In this document: positions 26,010-37,000 of the stretch, piece after piece | How the letters are laid out: every line of letters begins with the position of its first letter | How positions within the stretch are numbered: position 1 is the first letter of the stretch | Origin: Polystyrenella longa | Lineage (GTDB): Bacteria; Planctomycetota; Planctomycetia; Planctomycetales; Planctomycetaceae | Reading direction: 5' to 3' | Assembly (NCBI RefSeq): GCF_007750395.1 | Contig: NZ_CP036281.1 | Coordinates: 4,363,001-4,427,000, forward strand | DNA: 64,000 nt | The notes under the pieces: generated by a model | What the model was told of the DNA's origin: nothing | Database searches by the model: none | The model's input: the letters and a program-made list of their open reading frames with translations, nothing else | Made by a program: the position numbers and the translations under genes

Positions 26010-26127
26010 ACGACTCCCCAAATAATTTTTACCAGAATCCGTTTCCGACGTTTCCCGTCGAACTCATAATAAAAAATGTGTTCCCACGGGCCGAGATGTA
26101 ACTGACCGTTGGTGATCGCGACGACGA
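26010..26127 (-). repeat. Duplicated 3' end of yjbQ (copy A)
   Basis: Nucleotides 26055-26127 are identical over 73 bp to 27090-27162 inside yjbQ. The adjoining 26010-26054 is a diverged version of 27046-27089. Translated, it still encodes [20 protein letters not shown] followed by a family-like tail, but one extra base removes the normal stop. It is a gene fragment, not expressed as YjbQ, and lies immediately upstream of the Trp-rich gene. Confidence 0.9.
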
Positions 26128-26198
26128 GTCCGATTTGGATACTTTTTGATTTCTCGCCAAACCCACGGCGACCAAAGAACATCATACCCTCAGAACCA

Positions 26199-26387
26199 CG
26201 AGATGTTTACGCCGAAGTTGTCACCAGGGCTGCTGAACTTAGAGATCAGGGGAAGACGCACATGGAAGTCTGCGAAGTCCTGAACGACCTTGGGTTTAGA
26301 ACTCGAACCAGCAAGCTCTGGCGGCATCCTCAACAGATTGTAAAACTGCTTCGGTCATTCGTTGCCAAGCCCGACGAGCTTCAATGA
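26199..26387 (+). pseudogene. Recombinase-like coding fragment
   Basis: A plus-strand open stretch among minus-strand genes. Its translation (EVVTRAAELRDQGKTHMEVC, then EVLNDLGFRTRTSKLW) resembles the helical linker of large serine recombinases, where A-x-x-L-R-x-x-G-x-x-x-x-x-I-A-x-x-L-N-x-x-G-x-R-T-x-x-G-x-x-W is common. There is no catalytic domain and no good start. Its end overlaps the 3' end of the 229-aa gene by about 30 nt. Best read as debris of a mobile element at the duplicated border. Confidence 0.42.
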
Positions 26388-27044
26388 CATGCCGACCGCA
26401 TCTCCTTTGTAGCCCCAATTCACCAGAACTGAGGCAATCATCTTTGAGAAGCGAGAGAGCTCATCTTCAGCGGCAGAGACCGCATGACCGAGTTCATCCG
26501 GCTTCACTGCCCAGCGTTCAACAGGATTGTTAAGTTCATGTAGTTCGCTGAGTAGTAACCACGGCTTCCGAAACTTCATTGACAACCATGGATGCCCGAT
26601 CCACAGCATCTCCCAGTAATCGTCCTTAAAGGTCACTGCGGCTTTCCAATCTGCGATGTTACCGAGATCGCTACAACAAGTCGGCAGTACAATCATGCCG
26701 TCGTCCTTTGAGTATAGAACAAGTCCACCATCTAACACTGGCACTGAGTCTGGATCGTCCAAGCTTGATAAACCACCCCACTCATCCAAAATGACACTAA
26801 GATACTTTTCGAGTTGCGCTTCCGAAAGCTCGTCGGTTGCAAGGTACCAAGAACCGGAAAAGATTGGGTTGATTTCTGTAATTCCAGAGTCAGCCAGAGA
26901 TTCTCTCCAGTAGTGATCCCACTCATCGGGCATCTCTCTGACTGATCGTAGGGGAGAAGTGCGAGTCTTTTTAGAGAAAGTGAAGGGTTCTAATTCTACG
27001 ACAGGCTTTAGTTCGACCCCGTGCAGTTCAACGATGTTAGCCAT
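26355..27044 (-). CDS. Unrecognised acidic island protein, 229 aa
   Basis: Not recognised. A soluble acidic protein with no signal. Segments include MPDEWDHYWRESLADSGITE, EAQLEKYLSVILDEWGGL, GLVLYSKDDGMIVLPTCCSD and the C-terminal helix AVSAAEDELSRFSKMIASVL. The DGMIVLPTCCSDLG stretch recalls SUKH-type proteins, where a Gly-Asp turn and a Cys-containing strand accompany helices on each side; the resemblance is too weak for a call. It begins 2 nt after the yjbQ stop, so it is expressed from the yjbQ promoter. It is bounded by the two copies of the yjbQ 3' end. Confidence 0.65.
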   Translation of the reverse strand: MANIVELHGVELKPVVELEPFTFSKKTRTSPLRSVREMPDEWDHYWRESLADSGITEINPIFSGSWYLATDELSEAQLEKYLSVILDEWGGLSSLDDPDSVPVLDGGLVLYSKDDGMIVLPTCCSDLGNIADWKAAVTFKDDYWEMLWIGHPWLSMKFRKPWLLLSELHELNNPVERWAVKPDELGHAVSAAEDELSRFSKMIASVLVNWGYKGDAVGMSLKLVGLGNE

Positions 27045-27045
27045 A

Positions 27046-27469
<424 letters not shown>

Positions 27470-27585
27470 ATTGTGTCCTGTTACCGGGTTTCATGATCGA
27501 TTTCTCGAAAATAAAGGTAACAGATATTTTACTACCGATCCAATAAATCAGGCTTGAAATGAATCGCAACTGCAGGAAGCCAGCG

Positions 27586-28407
27586 CTAGGCGACTTTTTT
27601 ACGTTGGACGCTTTTGCGGATGCCGCGGGAGGAATCGGAGTTGAAGAAGGCGAGGAAGAGTCGTCCCGCGTCTGTCAGGGCAATGTCGTGGGCGAGGTCA
27701 GCTACCCTGTAGAAAGGCATGCTGGAGCGATAGATCAGTTTGAAGAGTGTCTTCAGTTCTGTCCGCTCTTCGTTGGAGTAGCCGCCCCGTTTTAACCCGA
27801 TGCTATTGAGACCGACGATGGAACCGTCACGGTCGGTCATCAGGTAAGGGGGCACATCTTGAACGACTTTGGCGAGGCCACTGACCATCGCCATGGTGCC
27901 TATGCGGCAAAACTGATGAATGGCGGCGTTGCCGGAGATGATCGCTTTGTCACCAATCGTGACGTGCCCGCCTAACAGGGCTCCGCTGACGAGCGTGACA
28001 TCTTCACCAAGCACACAATCGTGTCCTACATGCGAGTTCGTCATGAGATAACTGCGATCACCGATGATCGTCGCTTGTCCCGCTGTGACGGCCCGATGGA
28101 TAGTCACTCCTTCACGAATGATGACTTCGTTGCCGATGTTGCAGTAGGTCATTTCACCGTCGTAACCGTGATCTTGGGGAACATCCCCGATGACGGCGTG
28201 CGAATGAATCGAGCAATTGGAACCTATCGAGGTCTCTCCCATAACGATAACGGAGGGAGCCAGCTTGCATCCGGGACCGATCCTGACGGGGCCGTCGATG
28301 ACGACATGGGGTCCAATCTCACAGGCGGCATGAATTTGAGCCTGTGGATTGATAATCGCCGAGGGGTGTATGATTGCGGTTGGGTGAACAGCCATGTTGT
28401 TTCGCAA
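27586..28407 (-). CDS. lpxA: Acyl-ACP--UDP-N-acetylglucosamine O-acyltransferase LpxA
   Basis: The first enzyme of lipid A synthesis, 273 residues. The N-terminal two thirds are a left-handed beta helix of hexapeptide repeats (IHPSAIINPQAQIH, IGPHVVIDGPVRIG, IGDKAIISGNAAIHQ). The catalytic base is His129 in NSHVGHDCVLG, and GDVPQDHGYDGE carries the UDP-sugar loop. The C-terminal helical part (NEERTELKTLFKLIYRS) supports trimerisation and acyl carrier binding. A second Met (residue 5) is an alternative start. Its presence implies a lipid A-containing outer membrane. No lpxD, fabZ or lpxB is adjacent. Confidence 0.94.
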   Translation of the reverse strand: MRNNMAVHPTAIIHPSAIINPQAQIHAACEIGPHVVIDGPVRIGPGCKLAPSVIVMGETSIGSNCSIHSHAVIGDVPQDHGYDGEMTYCNIGNEVIIREGVTIHRAVTAGQATIIGDRSYLMTNSHVGHDCVLGEDVTLVSGALLGGHVTIGDKAIISGNAAIHQFCRIGTMAMVSGLAKVVQDVPPYLMTDRDGSIVGLNSIGLKRGGYSNEERTELKTLFKLIYRSSMPFYRVADLAHDIALTDAGRLFLAFFNSDSSRGIRKSVQRKKVA

Positions 28408-28826
28408 ACTATCGTGGAATCCGTCACGATCAGGGAGGTCTCAGCACAGTGTCAGCCAAAACTGAAGTAAAGAGAACTGTGCCAAAAAGAACTGGAACAA
28501 CGGACTTGATGATTTCCGTATGTTAGAAATCATCAGTTGTGTGAATCACGTTGCCACCCACAGTCTCGACAAATCGAAGCGCAAAGTCAAGAAAGTACAA
28601 TGACCGACTTCAGAATTATGCTGGCGTGATAACCCTAGATAACAGAGGAAACTTTGTTTGGAATTCACTCGAAACAAGTCTGTTTAAAATTGTTTGTATT
28701 TCGCGTTAGCACTGTTAGTCTGGATACAACCGGAACCTGCTTACAACTCTGATTCCGTTTCTATCATGATGTACCCAACCCTGATCATCACTTCTTTCCC
28801 CTTTCTCCCTTCAGGGAAAACGCCTT
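28408..28826. other. Gene-free stretch with a perfect 10-bp hairpin
   Basis: 419 nt between divergent lpxA and the 274-aa gene. It includes the inverted repeat TGATGATTTC (28507-28516) and GAAATCATCA (28526-28535) with a 9-nt loop and no T-run, about 100 nt upstream of lpxA. An operator or leader hairpin is possible. Confidence 0.5.
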
Positions 28827-29651
28827 ATGAGATTTGTTTTGATGTGCCTGGCGATCGTGCTGTGCCTGACTGTTCTCCTCGGCGTGCTTGCCTTTCAGTA
28901 TGGCGGCATGTGGGGCCTGCTGGGGTTCTGTGGTTTAATTGTCCTCGGTCTGCTCTTCCTGCCTCGCATTTTGAAATTCACCTTCAAAAGAGTGGTGCTG
29001 GGGGCACTTAAAAAGGGGATGGATGATGTGATGTCCCATCTGAAAGATGCCGAGATTGAAGTTCATCAAATAACTGCAATTCCGACTCCCGACTACTACC
29101 GGCCTGAATATGACGACGCGTTGGAGTTTGACGGTCCAGAGACGACGGCCGGCTTGGACTGGTACGAAATGGAAATCACCGTGCGGCCTCAACCTCCCCA
29201 GGCGGGCAAAGATCCTGCCAAATGGTATGTCGAAAGATTGTTGGTAACTGACCCTGAGTGGGAGGGGCCTCAGGAAATGCTGGAAGCGTTTCAAACAAAG
29301 TCTTTCGACGAAATTGAAGACGAAGCTCTTAAAGATCATGATGAAACGGCAAATTGGTCGCGCGAGATCTCCCGCTATTGGGTCTCTCGGGGAGAAACCT
29401 GGAGAGAGGTCGATCGCAATCTGTACGCTGAGGACGACCTGGAAGAAGATCCCGAAGAAGACGATTTCGGCGTAACAGATGAAGGAGCTCTCCAGGGAGA
29501 ACAGCGGTTACGAGTGGAAATCAGCCTCCCGCAAGGGACCCAGTCATTCGAACTCCGCAGCATGACCCAGGTCCTCACAGAAGTGACCATTCCCGAGGGA
29601 ATCGAGACAGTCAAACCGCGTCGCCTGGAGGCTCGTCCTGGAGACGAGTAA
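28827..29651 (+). CDS. Hypothetical protein with two N-terminal membrane segments
   Basis: Not recognised. 274 residues: two hydrophobic segments near 2-23 and 27-46 form a hairpin at the N-terminus, followed by a basic turn (KFTFKRVVLGALKK) and a largely acidic soluble part. The latter has a beta region with YEMEITVRPQPPQ and KWYVERLLVTDPEWEG, an acidic loop (EDDLEEDPEEDDFG), and a C-terminal beta domain (LRVEISLPQGTQSFELRS). The soluble part should lie on one side of the inner membrane. Monocistronic between divergent lpxA and the Tat-exported oxidoreductase. Confidence 0.65.
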   Translation: MRFVLMCLAIVLCLTVLLGVLAFQYGGMWGLLGFCGLIVLGLLFLPRILKFTFKRVVLGALKKGMDDVMSHLKDAEIEVHQITAIPTPDYYRPEYDDALEFDGPETTAGLDWYEMEITVRPQPPQAGKDPAKWYVERLLVTDPEWEGPQEMLEAFQTKSFDEIEDEALKDHDETANWSREISRYWVSRGETWREVDRNLYAEDDLEEDPEEDDFGVTDEGALQGEQRLRVEISLPQGTQSFELRSMTQVLTEVTIPEGIETVKPRRLEARPGDE

Positions 29652-29857
29652 CTCGACTTTCCTGTCAAACCGGCCTTCCGACGGTAAAACAAGGGATTTC
29701 TCCATCGTTTTTGAGTCATTTCCCCGCTTGTCCAGCAATGCAGATTCCGGCTGATGATCCGGCTGAAATCGTCTTCAACCCGAATCTGACTACTACTTTC
29801 AGGCTTCTGAATATGGTATGATTAAGGGGTCTAAAAACATCTATTACAGGACCATCA

Positions 29858-31171
29858 ATGAACTCAGACGATTTTTTGAAAAAAGAAGTCAACCGCCGTC
29901 GGTTTCTCCAATCGAGTGCTCGCAATGCGGCAGGTGTCGCTGCTGGAATGATTGGCGTCGGCTTGGCCAGTAAAACGGCCCGTGCCTCCGCGAATGAAAA
30001 AGTGACTCTCGCGGGGATCGGTGTACGCGGACAAGGTCGGTTTCTCACGACCAGCATGTCCTCCTTCGCCGATGTCGACATCGCCACGATCTGTGACGTC
30101 GATGAAAACGTGCTGCCAACCACGGCTGCCGGAATTGAAAAAAATCAGGGATTCTCTCCCGCATTTGAAACAGACTTCCGACGGGTCCTGGACGATCCTA
30201 AGATCGATGGTGTCGTGATAGCGACGCCTGACCACTGGCATGCGATTATCGCCATCATGGCCTGCCAGGCGGGCAAAGATGTGTATGTTGAAAAACCGGT
30301 TTCGCACAACGTCGTCGAAGGGACACGGATTGTCGAAGCGGCTCGCCATTACGATCGCGTCGTGCAGTCCGGAATTCATCAGCGAAGTGGTGCCCATTTT
30401 CAATCTGCCGTCGAATACGTCCAAAGCGGAAAACTGGGAAAAATCCATCTCGCCAAAGCATGGACAATCCATCGTCGCAAAAACATCGGTCACACTCCGG
30501 ACGCGGCTGTCCCTAAAGGGGTGAACTACGATCTCTGGTTGGGTCCCGCTGCAGAGCGACCGTTTAACCCTAACCGCTTTCATTACAACTGGCACTGGTT
30601 TTGGGATTACGGCACCGGCGAGATGGGCAACTGGGGCGTGCATATGCTCGATATCGCCCGCTGGGGTCTGGGAGTCGACCTCCCCTCGAAAGTTTCTGCG
30701 TCTGGGGGTAAATTCTACTTTGACGATGACCAGGAAACACCGGACACACAACTGGTCACATACCAGTACCCGGAAGCGACCCTCACCTGGGAACATCGTC
30801 TGTGGACCACCCACGGACAGGAAGGACGCTCCGCTGCAGCCGCCTTCTATGGCGACCAGGGCACACTGGTTGTCGACCGTAGTGGTTGGAAAGTCTATGA
30901 CCAGGAAAACGCTCCTTCTGCCGATACCAGCGAGCAGGCCAAGGTTCATCACCGGAACTTCATCGACTGTATCAAGTCGCGTAATAAACCGACTGCCGAT
31001 ATCGAAATCGGCCACATTTCCTCGACGCTATGCCATCTGGGAAATGTCTCCTACCGACTCGGTCGCGAAATCGACTTCAACCCGGAGACACAAACCTGTG
31101 GCGATGATGCGGAAGCAAACGCACTGCTGAGCCGCGAATATCGCGAAGGCTGGGAACTTCCGACCTTCTGA
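29858..31171 (+). CDS. Tat-exported Gfo/Idh/MocA family oxidoreductase
   Basis: 437 residues. A twin-arginine signal (RRRFLQSSARNAAGVAAG, residues 13-30) implies folding with its nicotinamide cofactor before export. A Rossmann domain starts at LAGIGVRGQGR (51-61); ATPDHWHAI and the EKP signature (145-147) follow, with the catalytic Lys146. The C-terminal domain contains WDYGTGEMGNWGVHMLDIAR, with the expected Asp/His. Such proteins are abundant in planctomycetes and are thought to oxidise sugars or polysaccharide ends. The DUF6807 gene follows after about 100 nt, a recurrent pairing in carbohydrate-use loci. Confidence 0.9.
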   Translation: MNSDDFLKKEVNRRRFLQSSARNAAGVAAGMIGVGLASKTARASANEKVTLAGIGVRGQGRFLTTSMSSFADVDIATICDVDENVLPTTAAGIEKNQGFSPAFETDFRRVLDDPKIDGVVIATPDHWHAIIAIMACQAGKDVYVEKPVSHNVVEGTRIVEAARHYDRVVQSGIHQRSGAHFQSAVEYVQSGKLGKIHLAKAWTIHRRKNIGHTPDAAVPKGVNYDLWLGPAAERPFNPNRFHYNWHWFWDYGTGEMGNWGVHMLDIARWGLGVDLPSKVSASGGKFYFDDDQETPDTQLVTYQYPEATLTWEHRLWTTHGQEGRSAAAAFYGDQGTLVVDRSGWKVYDQENAPSADTSEQAKVHHRNFIDCIKSRNKPTADIEIGHISSTLCHLGNVSYRLGREIDFNPETQTCGDDAEANALLSREYREGWELPTF

Positions 31172-31268
31172 TCGTTTCCGATGAGCGAGATTTCTGCGGA
31201 CTTCACTTACCTTGCCACACCAATCCTGACATCACTACTCTGACGACATCTATCGATAGGATTTTTCT

Positions 31269-32240
31269 ATGCTGCCCCGATTGTACCTGACGATTGCTTT
31301 CCTGCTGACCACTGTTCTATTCAGCCAGTCCGATCTTGCTGCTGGTGAGTTCGCCTGGAACGACGATACCGAAGCGGGTGAGTTGACACTCACATACGAC
31401 GAGAAACCCGTCATTCGCTACATGTACGCTTACGACACATCAGACGACACACGAGCACACGAAACATACAAAGTTTACCACCACGTGTTCGGTCCTGATT
31501 CTGGTGAGCAGATCACCAAAGGGGCTCACGGACAGTTCACACACCATCGGGGGATGTATGTCGGCTGGAATAAAACTCATGTGGGTGACAAAACCTACGA
31601 CTTCTGGCACTGCAAAGATGGAGCTCACTCGCGACACGTCAAAGTACTAAAACAAGAAGCCACCGATGACATGGCGACGATGACCACGCTCATTCACTGG
31701 AACAATCCTGAAGGAGAACCTGTCGTTGCGGAAGAACGAACAGTTACCGTCAAACCGGTTGAACTGGAAAATGGAAAATCGTGGCAGATCGATTGGTCCA
31801 CGAAACTCGAAAGCCAAATGGGCGATCTGGTTCTCGAAGGGGACCGGCAGCACGCTGGGTTCCAGTATCGAGCCGCACAGGCGGTCGCGGAAGCGAACAG
31901 CGCCCGCTATGTCCGTCCTGAAGGAGTCCCCCAGCAGCAGGCAGAAGCTTACCAGGTCGATGACTCGGGCAAGCCTCCACGGCATATCAACCTCGACTGG
32001 TTCGCCATGACTTACCCCCTGGGCGAAAACCAGTACACCGTGGAATACTTTCCTGCCAAAGGTCAGCCGGAACCGGCTCTCTTTTCTGAACGTCCCTACG
32101 GTCGCTTTGGAACTTACTACAAAACCGAACTCAAAGAAGAGAGTCCGCTGGAAATGACCTACCGGTTGAATGTCTCCGAAGGGGAGACTCCCAGCCAGGA
32201 ACAGATTCAGGCTCGTTACGAAGACTATGTCAGTCCTTAA
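31269..32240 (+). CDS. Secreted DUF6807 (PmoA-like) protein
   Basis: 323 residues with a signal peptide ending near residue 25 (DLAAGEF). The body is beta-rich and contains the family hallmark FTHHRGMYVGWNKTHVG near residue 95, then FWHCKDGAHSRH and HINLDWFAMTYPL. DUF6807 proteins occur next to Gfo/Idh/MocA oxidoreductases in planctomycetes and related bacteria and are presumed to act on plant or algal polysaccharide fragments; no activity is established. The gene lies between the Tat-exported oxidoreductase and a CoA-binding protein, all on one strand. Confidence 0.82.
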   Translation: MLPRLYLTIAFLLTTVLFSQSDLAAGEFAWNDDTEAGELTLTYDEKPVIRYMYAYDTSDDTRAHETYKVYHHVFGPDSGEQITKGAHGQFTHHRGMYVGWNKTHVGDKTYDFWHCKDGAHSRHVKVLKQEATDDMATMTTLIHWNNPEGEPVVAEERTVTVKPVELENGKSWQIDWSTKLESQMGDLVLEGDRQHAGFQYRAAQAVAEANSARYVRPEGVPQQQAEAYQVDDSGKPPRHINLDWFAMTYPLGENQYTVEYFPAKGQPEPALFSERPYGRFGTYYKTELKEESPLEMTYRLNVSEGETPSQEQIQARYEDYVSP

Positions 32241-32308
32241 TCAAACAGGATTATTAACACATCGGGGCCATCGTCGTTCTGGACATGGCCCCTGCCAGGA
32301 GGTGCAAA

Positions 32309-32686
32309 GTGAAAGTCGTAGTGCTCGGCGCCAGCGCCAATCGAAGCAAGTTCGGGAACAAAGCCGTTCGGTCCTACCAGGAACTGGGAGCGACCGTTTA
32401 CCCGGTGAATCCGAACGAAACCGAAATCGAAGGCCTCACGGTCTATCCCTCGCTATCGGAAGTGCCGGATAAAGATATCAACCGGTTACTCGTCTATCTT
32501 CCACCTTCTGTGGGCATCACCTTACTGGGTGAAATTCAAGTTCTGAACCCGGAAGAAGTCTGGTTCAACCCTGGCAGCGAGTCCGCGGAATTGCTGGAGC
32601 AAACTGAAGAAATGGGAATGAACGTAATCACCGCCTGTAGCATCGTGGCGGTAGGACATTCGCCTTCGCAGTTTCCGGAAGAGTAG
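32309..32686 (+). CDS. CoA-binding domain protein (YccU-like)
   Basis: 125 residues from GTG 32309, chosen because GGAGGTG lies 6 nt upstream; an ATG 24 nt earlier has no such site. A single Rossmann domain: KVVVLGASANRSKFGNKAV gives the nucleotide-binding loop, then GATVYPVNPNETEIEGLTVY (typical of the YccU/CoA-binding family), and EEVWFNPGSESAELLEQTEE. The normal family ends with a conserved cysteine segment, seen here as VITACSIVAVG. Function unknown; possibly a CoA- or nucleotide-sensing housekeeping protein. Confidence 0.85.
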   Translation: MKVVVLGASANRSKFGNKAVRSYQELGATVYPVNPNETEIEGLTVYPSLSEVPDKDINRLLVYLPPSVGITLLGEIQVLNPEEVWFNPGSESAELLEQTEEMGMNVITACSIVAVGHSPSQFPEE

Positions 32687-32882
32687 CTTCATCGGGAATG
32701 ATGACGAGGAGCTGTGATGTTCCTCCGATGTTGCCATCACGATAGACGGCGATGACTCTGTCATTAGAGAATGGCTCGATTGTCATCATCTTCCGCGATA
32801 TCCACGATTTGCTTGTCGCTTCGCAACCCGGACAACATGATGTGATTGTCCGGGCTATCCAATTAAGTGGCGTGGATCTGAA

Positions 32883-34010
<1,128 letters not shown>

Positions 34011-34022
34011 TATGCCCTAATG

Positions 34023-37000
34023 TTATTCTGTTTCGAGTTTAATTTCGATCCCGCTCAGAACGGGTTTTCGGGCACCGGTCTCTTCCAGTTCAACTTTCAA
34101 TCGGGAAGAAATGGGGATGCCGTTGAATTCCTTCACCAGCACATCGCGAGCCCCACCCGTTTCGGCCAGGATATCGAAATCACGTAGCAGGGGTTCGCCT
34201 TGAAGATTCACATTGAATCGACGGTCGCCTACCTTCACATCTTGCTCCGGTTCGGCGAAGAAGAGACGAACAGTGTATGGACGGCTGGGAACGTGACTGA
34301 CTTCGGCAACCTGTTCGAGGGAATCTTCTTCCAGTTCGATAAACAGGCGTGGAATTCCAGATTTGTCACCCTTCTTGTCGCCATCGGCTGCCACAGCCGC
34401 ACGATCGCCCGATCCCTTGATAATGAAACCGATCGCATTGCCCGGTTCCCATCCATCGCGATTGACGATTTCTTCGATCAATGTTTTCAAATCAGGAGTC
34501 CGTTCAGCCTCGCCGTGGCGAGCCGCTTCCCAAGGTTCAATCTCCCACTTCACGGACGCTTCGGTTTTGGGTCGTTTTGTGATGCTTTCCCGTTTCGTGC
34601 TGAAACTTTTAACATCATCAACCGCTTCGCTCCAGACAGTGACTTTGGTTTCCGTGTCGATGGCCTTGGTCGCGGTGAACTGAATATAGGCTGACTTAAT
34701 CTTTGCTCCCTTGGGAAGGGGCAGGGAATTGAATCGAATTCCGGCAGTATGATCCTGCTTGGAAGCTGGGTAAAAAGTCGTATTGGAAACAATCATATCG
34801 CCGTTGGGTAATTCAGCGGCGTCGTCCACCGAACTGTTAGCGGGGAAACCGAACTCCAATTGATCAATCGCGGTTGGTTTCACGAGCAGATCAATCTGAC
34901 TGGCCCCTTTGACACCCGATGAGGCAACCCATTTCAATTCCTCTCCCTGATAGCGGGAAGAGTGATCGAGGAAGTATTCGGCATCTCCTTTAACGGATAC
35001 GGTCAGCGACGGAGAGGGTCCTCCGATTTCGGGATAGTCGAGCCACAAGGTGCCTTCTTCGTCACGACGATCGCCGGGGGCACCAAAGTTGATTCCCACC
35101 GCCCGCACAAGATCACCATCGTAGGCCATGTCGTTGTGGGTCCAGATTTCAAGGTCGGGCATATGAACCATCGCCAGAGAGGTCTGGTTCTGGAATGAGC
35201 AACTACAAGTTCGCGTATAATCGGGGGCATTCAACAGCCCATCTGCGGCGATGAGGTTACTTGTGCAACCTGATTTGAAACCACCGAAATGGCCTGTCCC
35301 GCCATCGTTGGTCATGTCATAAAAGGCGGCTGAGGAAGAGCGGAAAGTCAGCATCGTCTCACAGGCAATCGGATAGTTACACCCCTTGGTTGCGCTGTAG
35401 CTCCAGACATCTTCTTTGCCAGTCAGCGGGTCCGTTCGCATGAGCGGCTTTCCGGTGATCAGTGAATAAAAACGACCTCCTGTAATCAGTTTGTCGCCAT
35501 GTAGAATCGGAGGCGTGCTGTACGAAATCGACTCATTCCAGAGAACGTCTCCCGTATCGGCATCGTATGCGATGATCTGTCGACCATTTTCATCCCGGAC
35601 AGTGTCATTGGAAGGACGAGTCGATTGAATCAGAATACGATATTCATCCGAATAACCGAGCCAGGTGCCGAAAATGTTCTCGGACGTTTTCCAGACGACA
35701 TCGCCAGTTTCAATGTCATAAGCCGTCAGCGAATACGTATCCGGATTCACTTCGCCCCGGCGGGCCAGTTGTTGTTCAATGTTAGGAGGTAATTTATCGA
35801 GTACATAAACGACGTTGCGACCAACGCAAATGGCGTTGTGAATCAAGCTATGTTTAGCAGGTACTTGCCATTTAACCTGGCCGGAATGGCGATCCATCAC
35901 TGTCAGTCCGCGACTGGCCGATTGGTCATAATCGACAAACCGGAATTTACTGCGGCGCTGATCGGCAGTATCAATCGGCAGGTTTTTACGTTGACTGTAC
36001 TCAGCAAAACCGAGTCCACCCAGCAGGTTGTTCCCAGCGATACCGATGTAACCCCAAGACTGTACTGGCTCGGACTTTTCGTCGAATTTCAGTTCAGGAA
36101 GATCGAACATGGCGACATCCTTTCCTGTGACCGCGTCGAGAACACGACACTTGTCCTTCTGGAGGATGTAGACCAGATCTTCTGTAGCGATATAGTTCGT
36201 TCCGCGGGCATTAGCTCCGGGAATATGTACCTGGTTGTATTCAGTACTCAGCGGGGTGTCTTTGTAAGTCTGATCGAAGAAGAGTCCTTCGGCCCCCGTG
36301 TCGACCAACTTGGTTTGCCACAGGACTTGGCCAGTATAAACATCGCGTGCATTAAGAACATCCATTCCCTGAATATAGAGTCTCCCCCCAATGATCTGCT
36401 CCGGCGGACCGTGACCATGTCGAGGAAGGACGTCCATATTGGAACTGCCACCGAACCACAGGAGGCCCATGGGCAATTTAACACGAGAATCGTCTGACTT
36501 GACGGTGTTTTCGATGTCGCCGTATTGATGAGTCCAGTTTCCAGCACCAGGAAGCTGCCCTGCACGGGTGACGGTGAGTGATGAACCGACGGAAGTAAAT
36601 TCACCCTTCGCCAGAGAGCCTTGCAGTTGCTGGCCTTTAAGACTGCTGAGCAGCTTCGATGAATTGTCGGGATTAATAAACCAGAGTTTGCCCCCATAAG
36701 GACGAAGGCCTTCGAAGAGGTTTTCCGCCAGTTCCGTTTCTCCCGGAATCGTAGCTTCATATCCAATTGCGGCAGGGTCGTTAATGATCGTCATACTGGA
36801 GAGGTAGACGGGCAGGGTATAATCCTGATTTAACTCTCCATCCAGAAACGCAACGGGATGAGAACCTGGCACTGCGGAGGGATCAACGATATCGAATTTC
36901 TTCCGCCACTCGGTTACTTTTTCGGTGTCCGAATCGAGGACGATCCATTTCAATTTTGATTCAGCAACGACCGCTTTTAGTAATTCACCATCACCAATCC

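Noticed and set aside
26128-26185. An earlier start for the Trp-rich gene, giving 231 residues
   Set aside because: The extra N-terminal residues are the relic of the yjbQ 3' end plus unrelated sequence, not part of the protein.
29864-31015. A 383-codon open frame antisense to the Tat-exported oxidoreductase
   Set aside because: Its length is a side effect of the codon use of the sense gene, which has a signal peptide and family motifs; the antisense product matches nothing.
35838-36497. 219-codon frame antisense to the 1456-aa propeller protein
   Set aside because: Fully inside a well-supported gene; no start signal and no family pattern.
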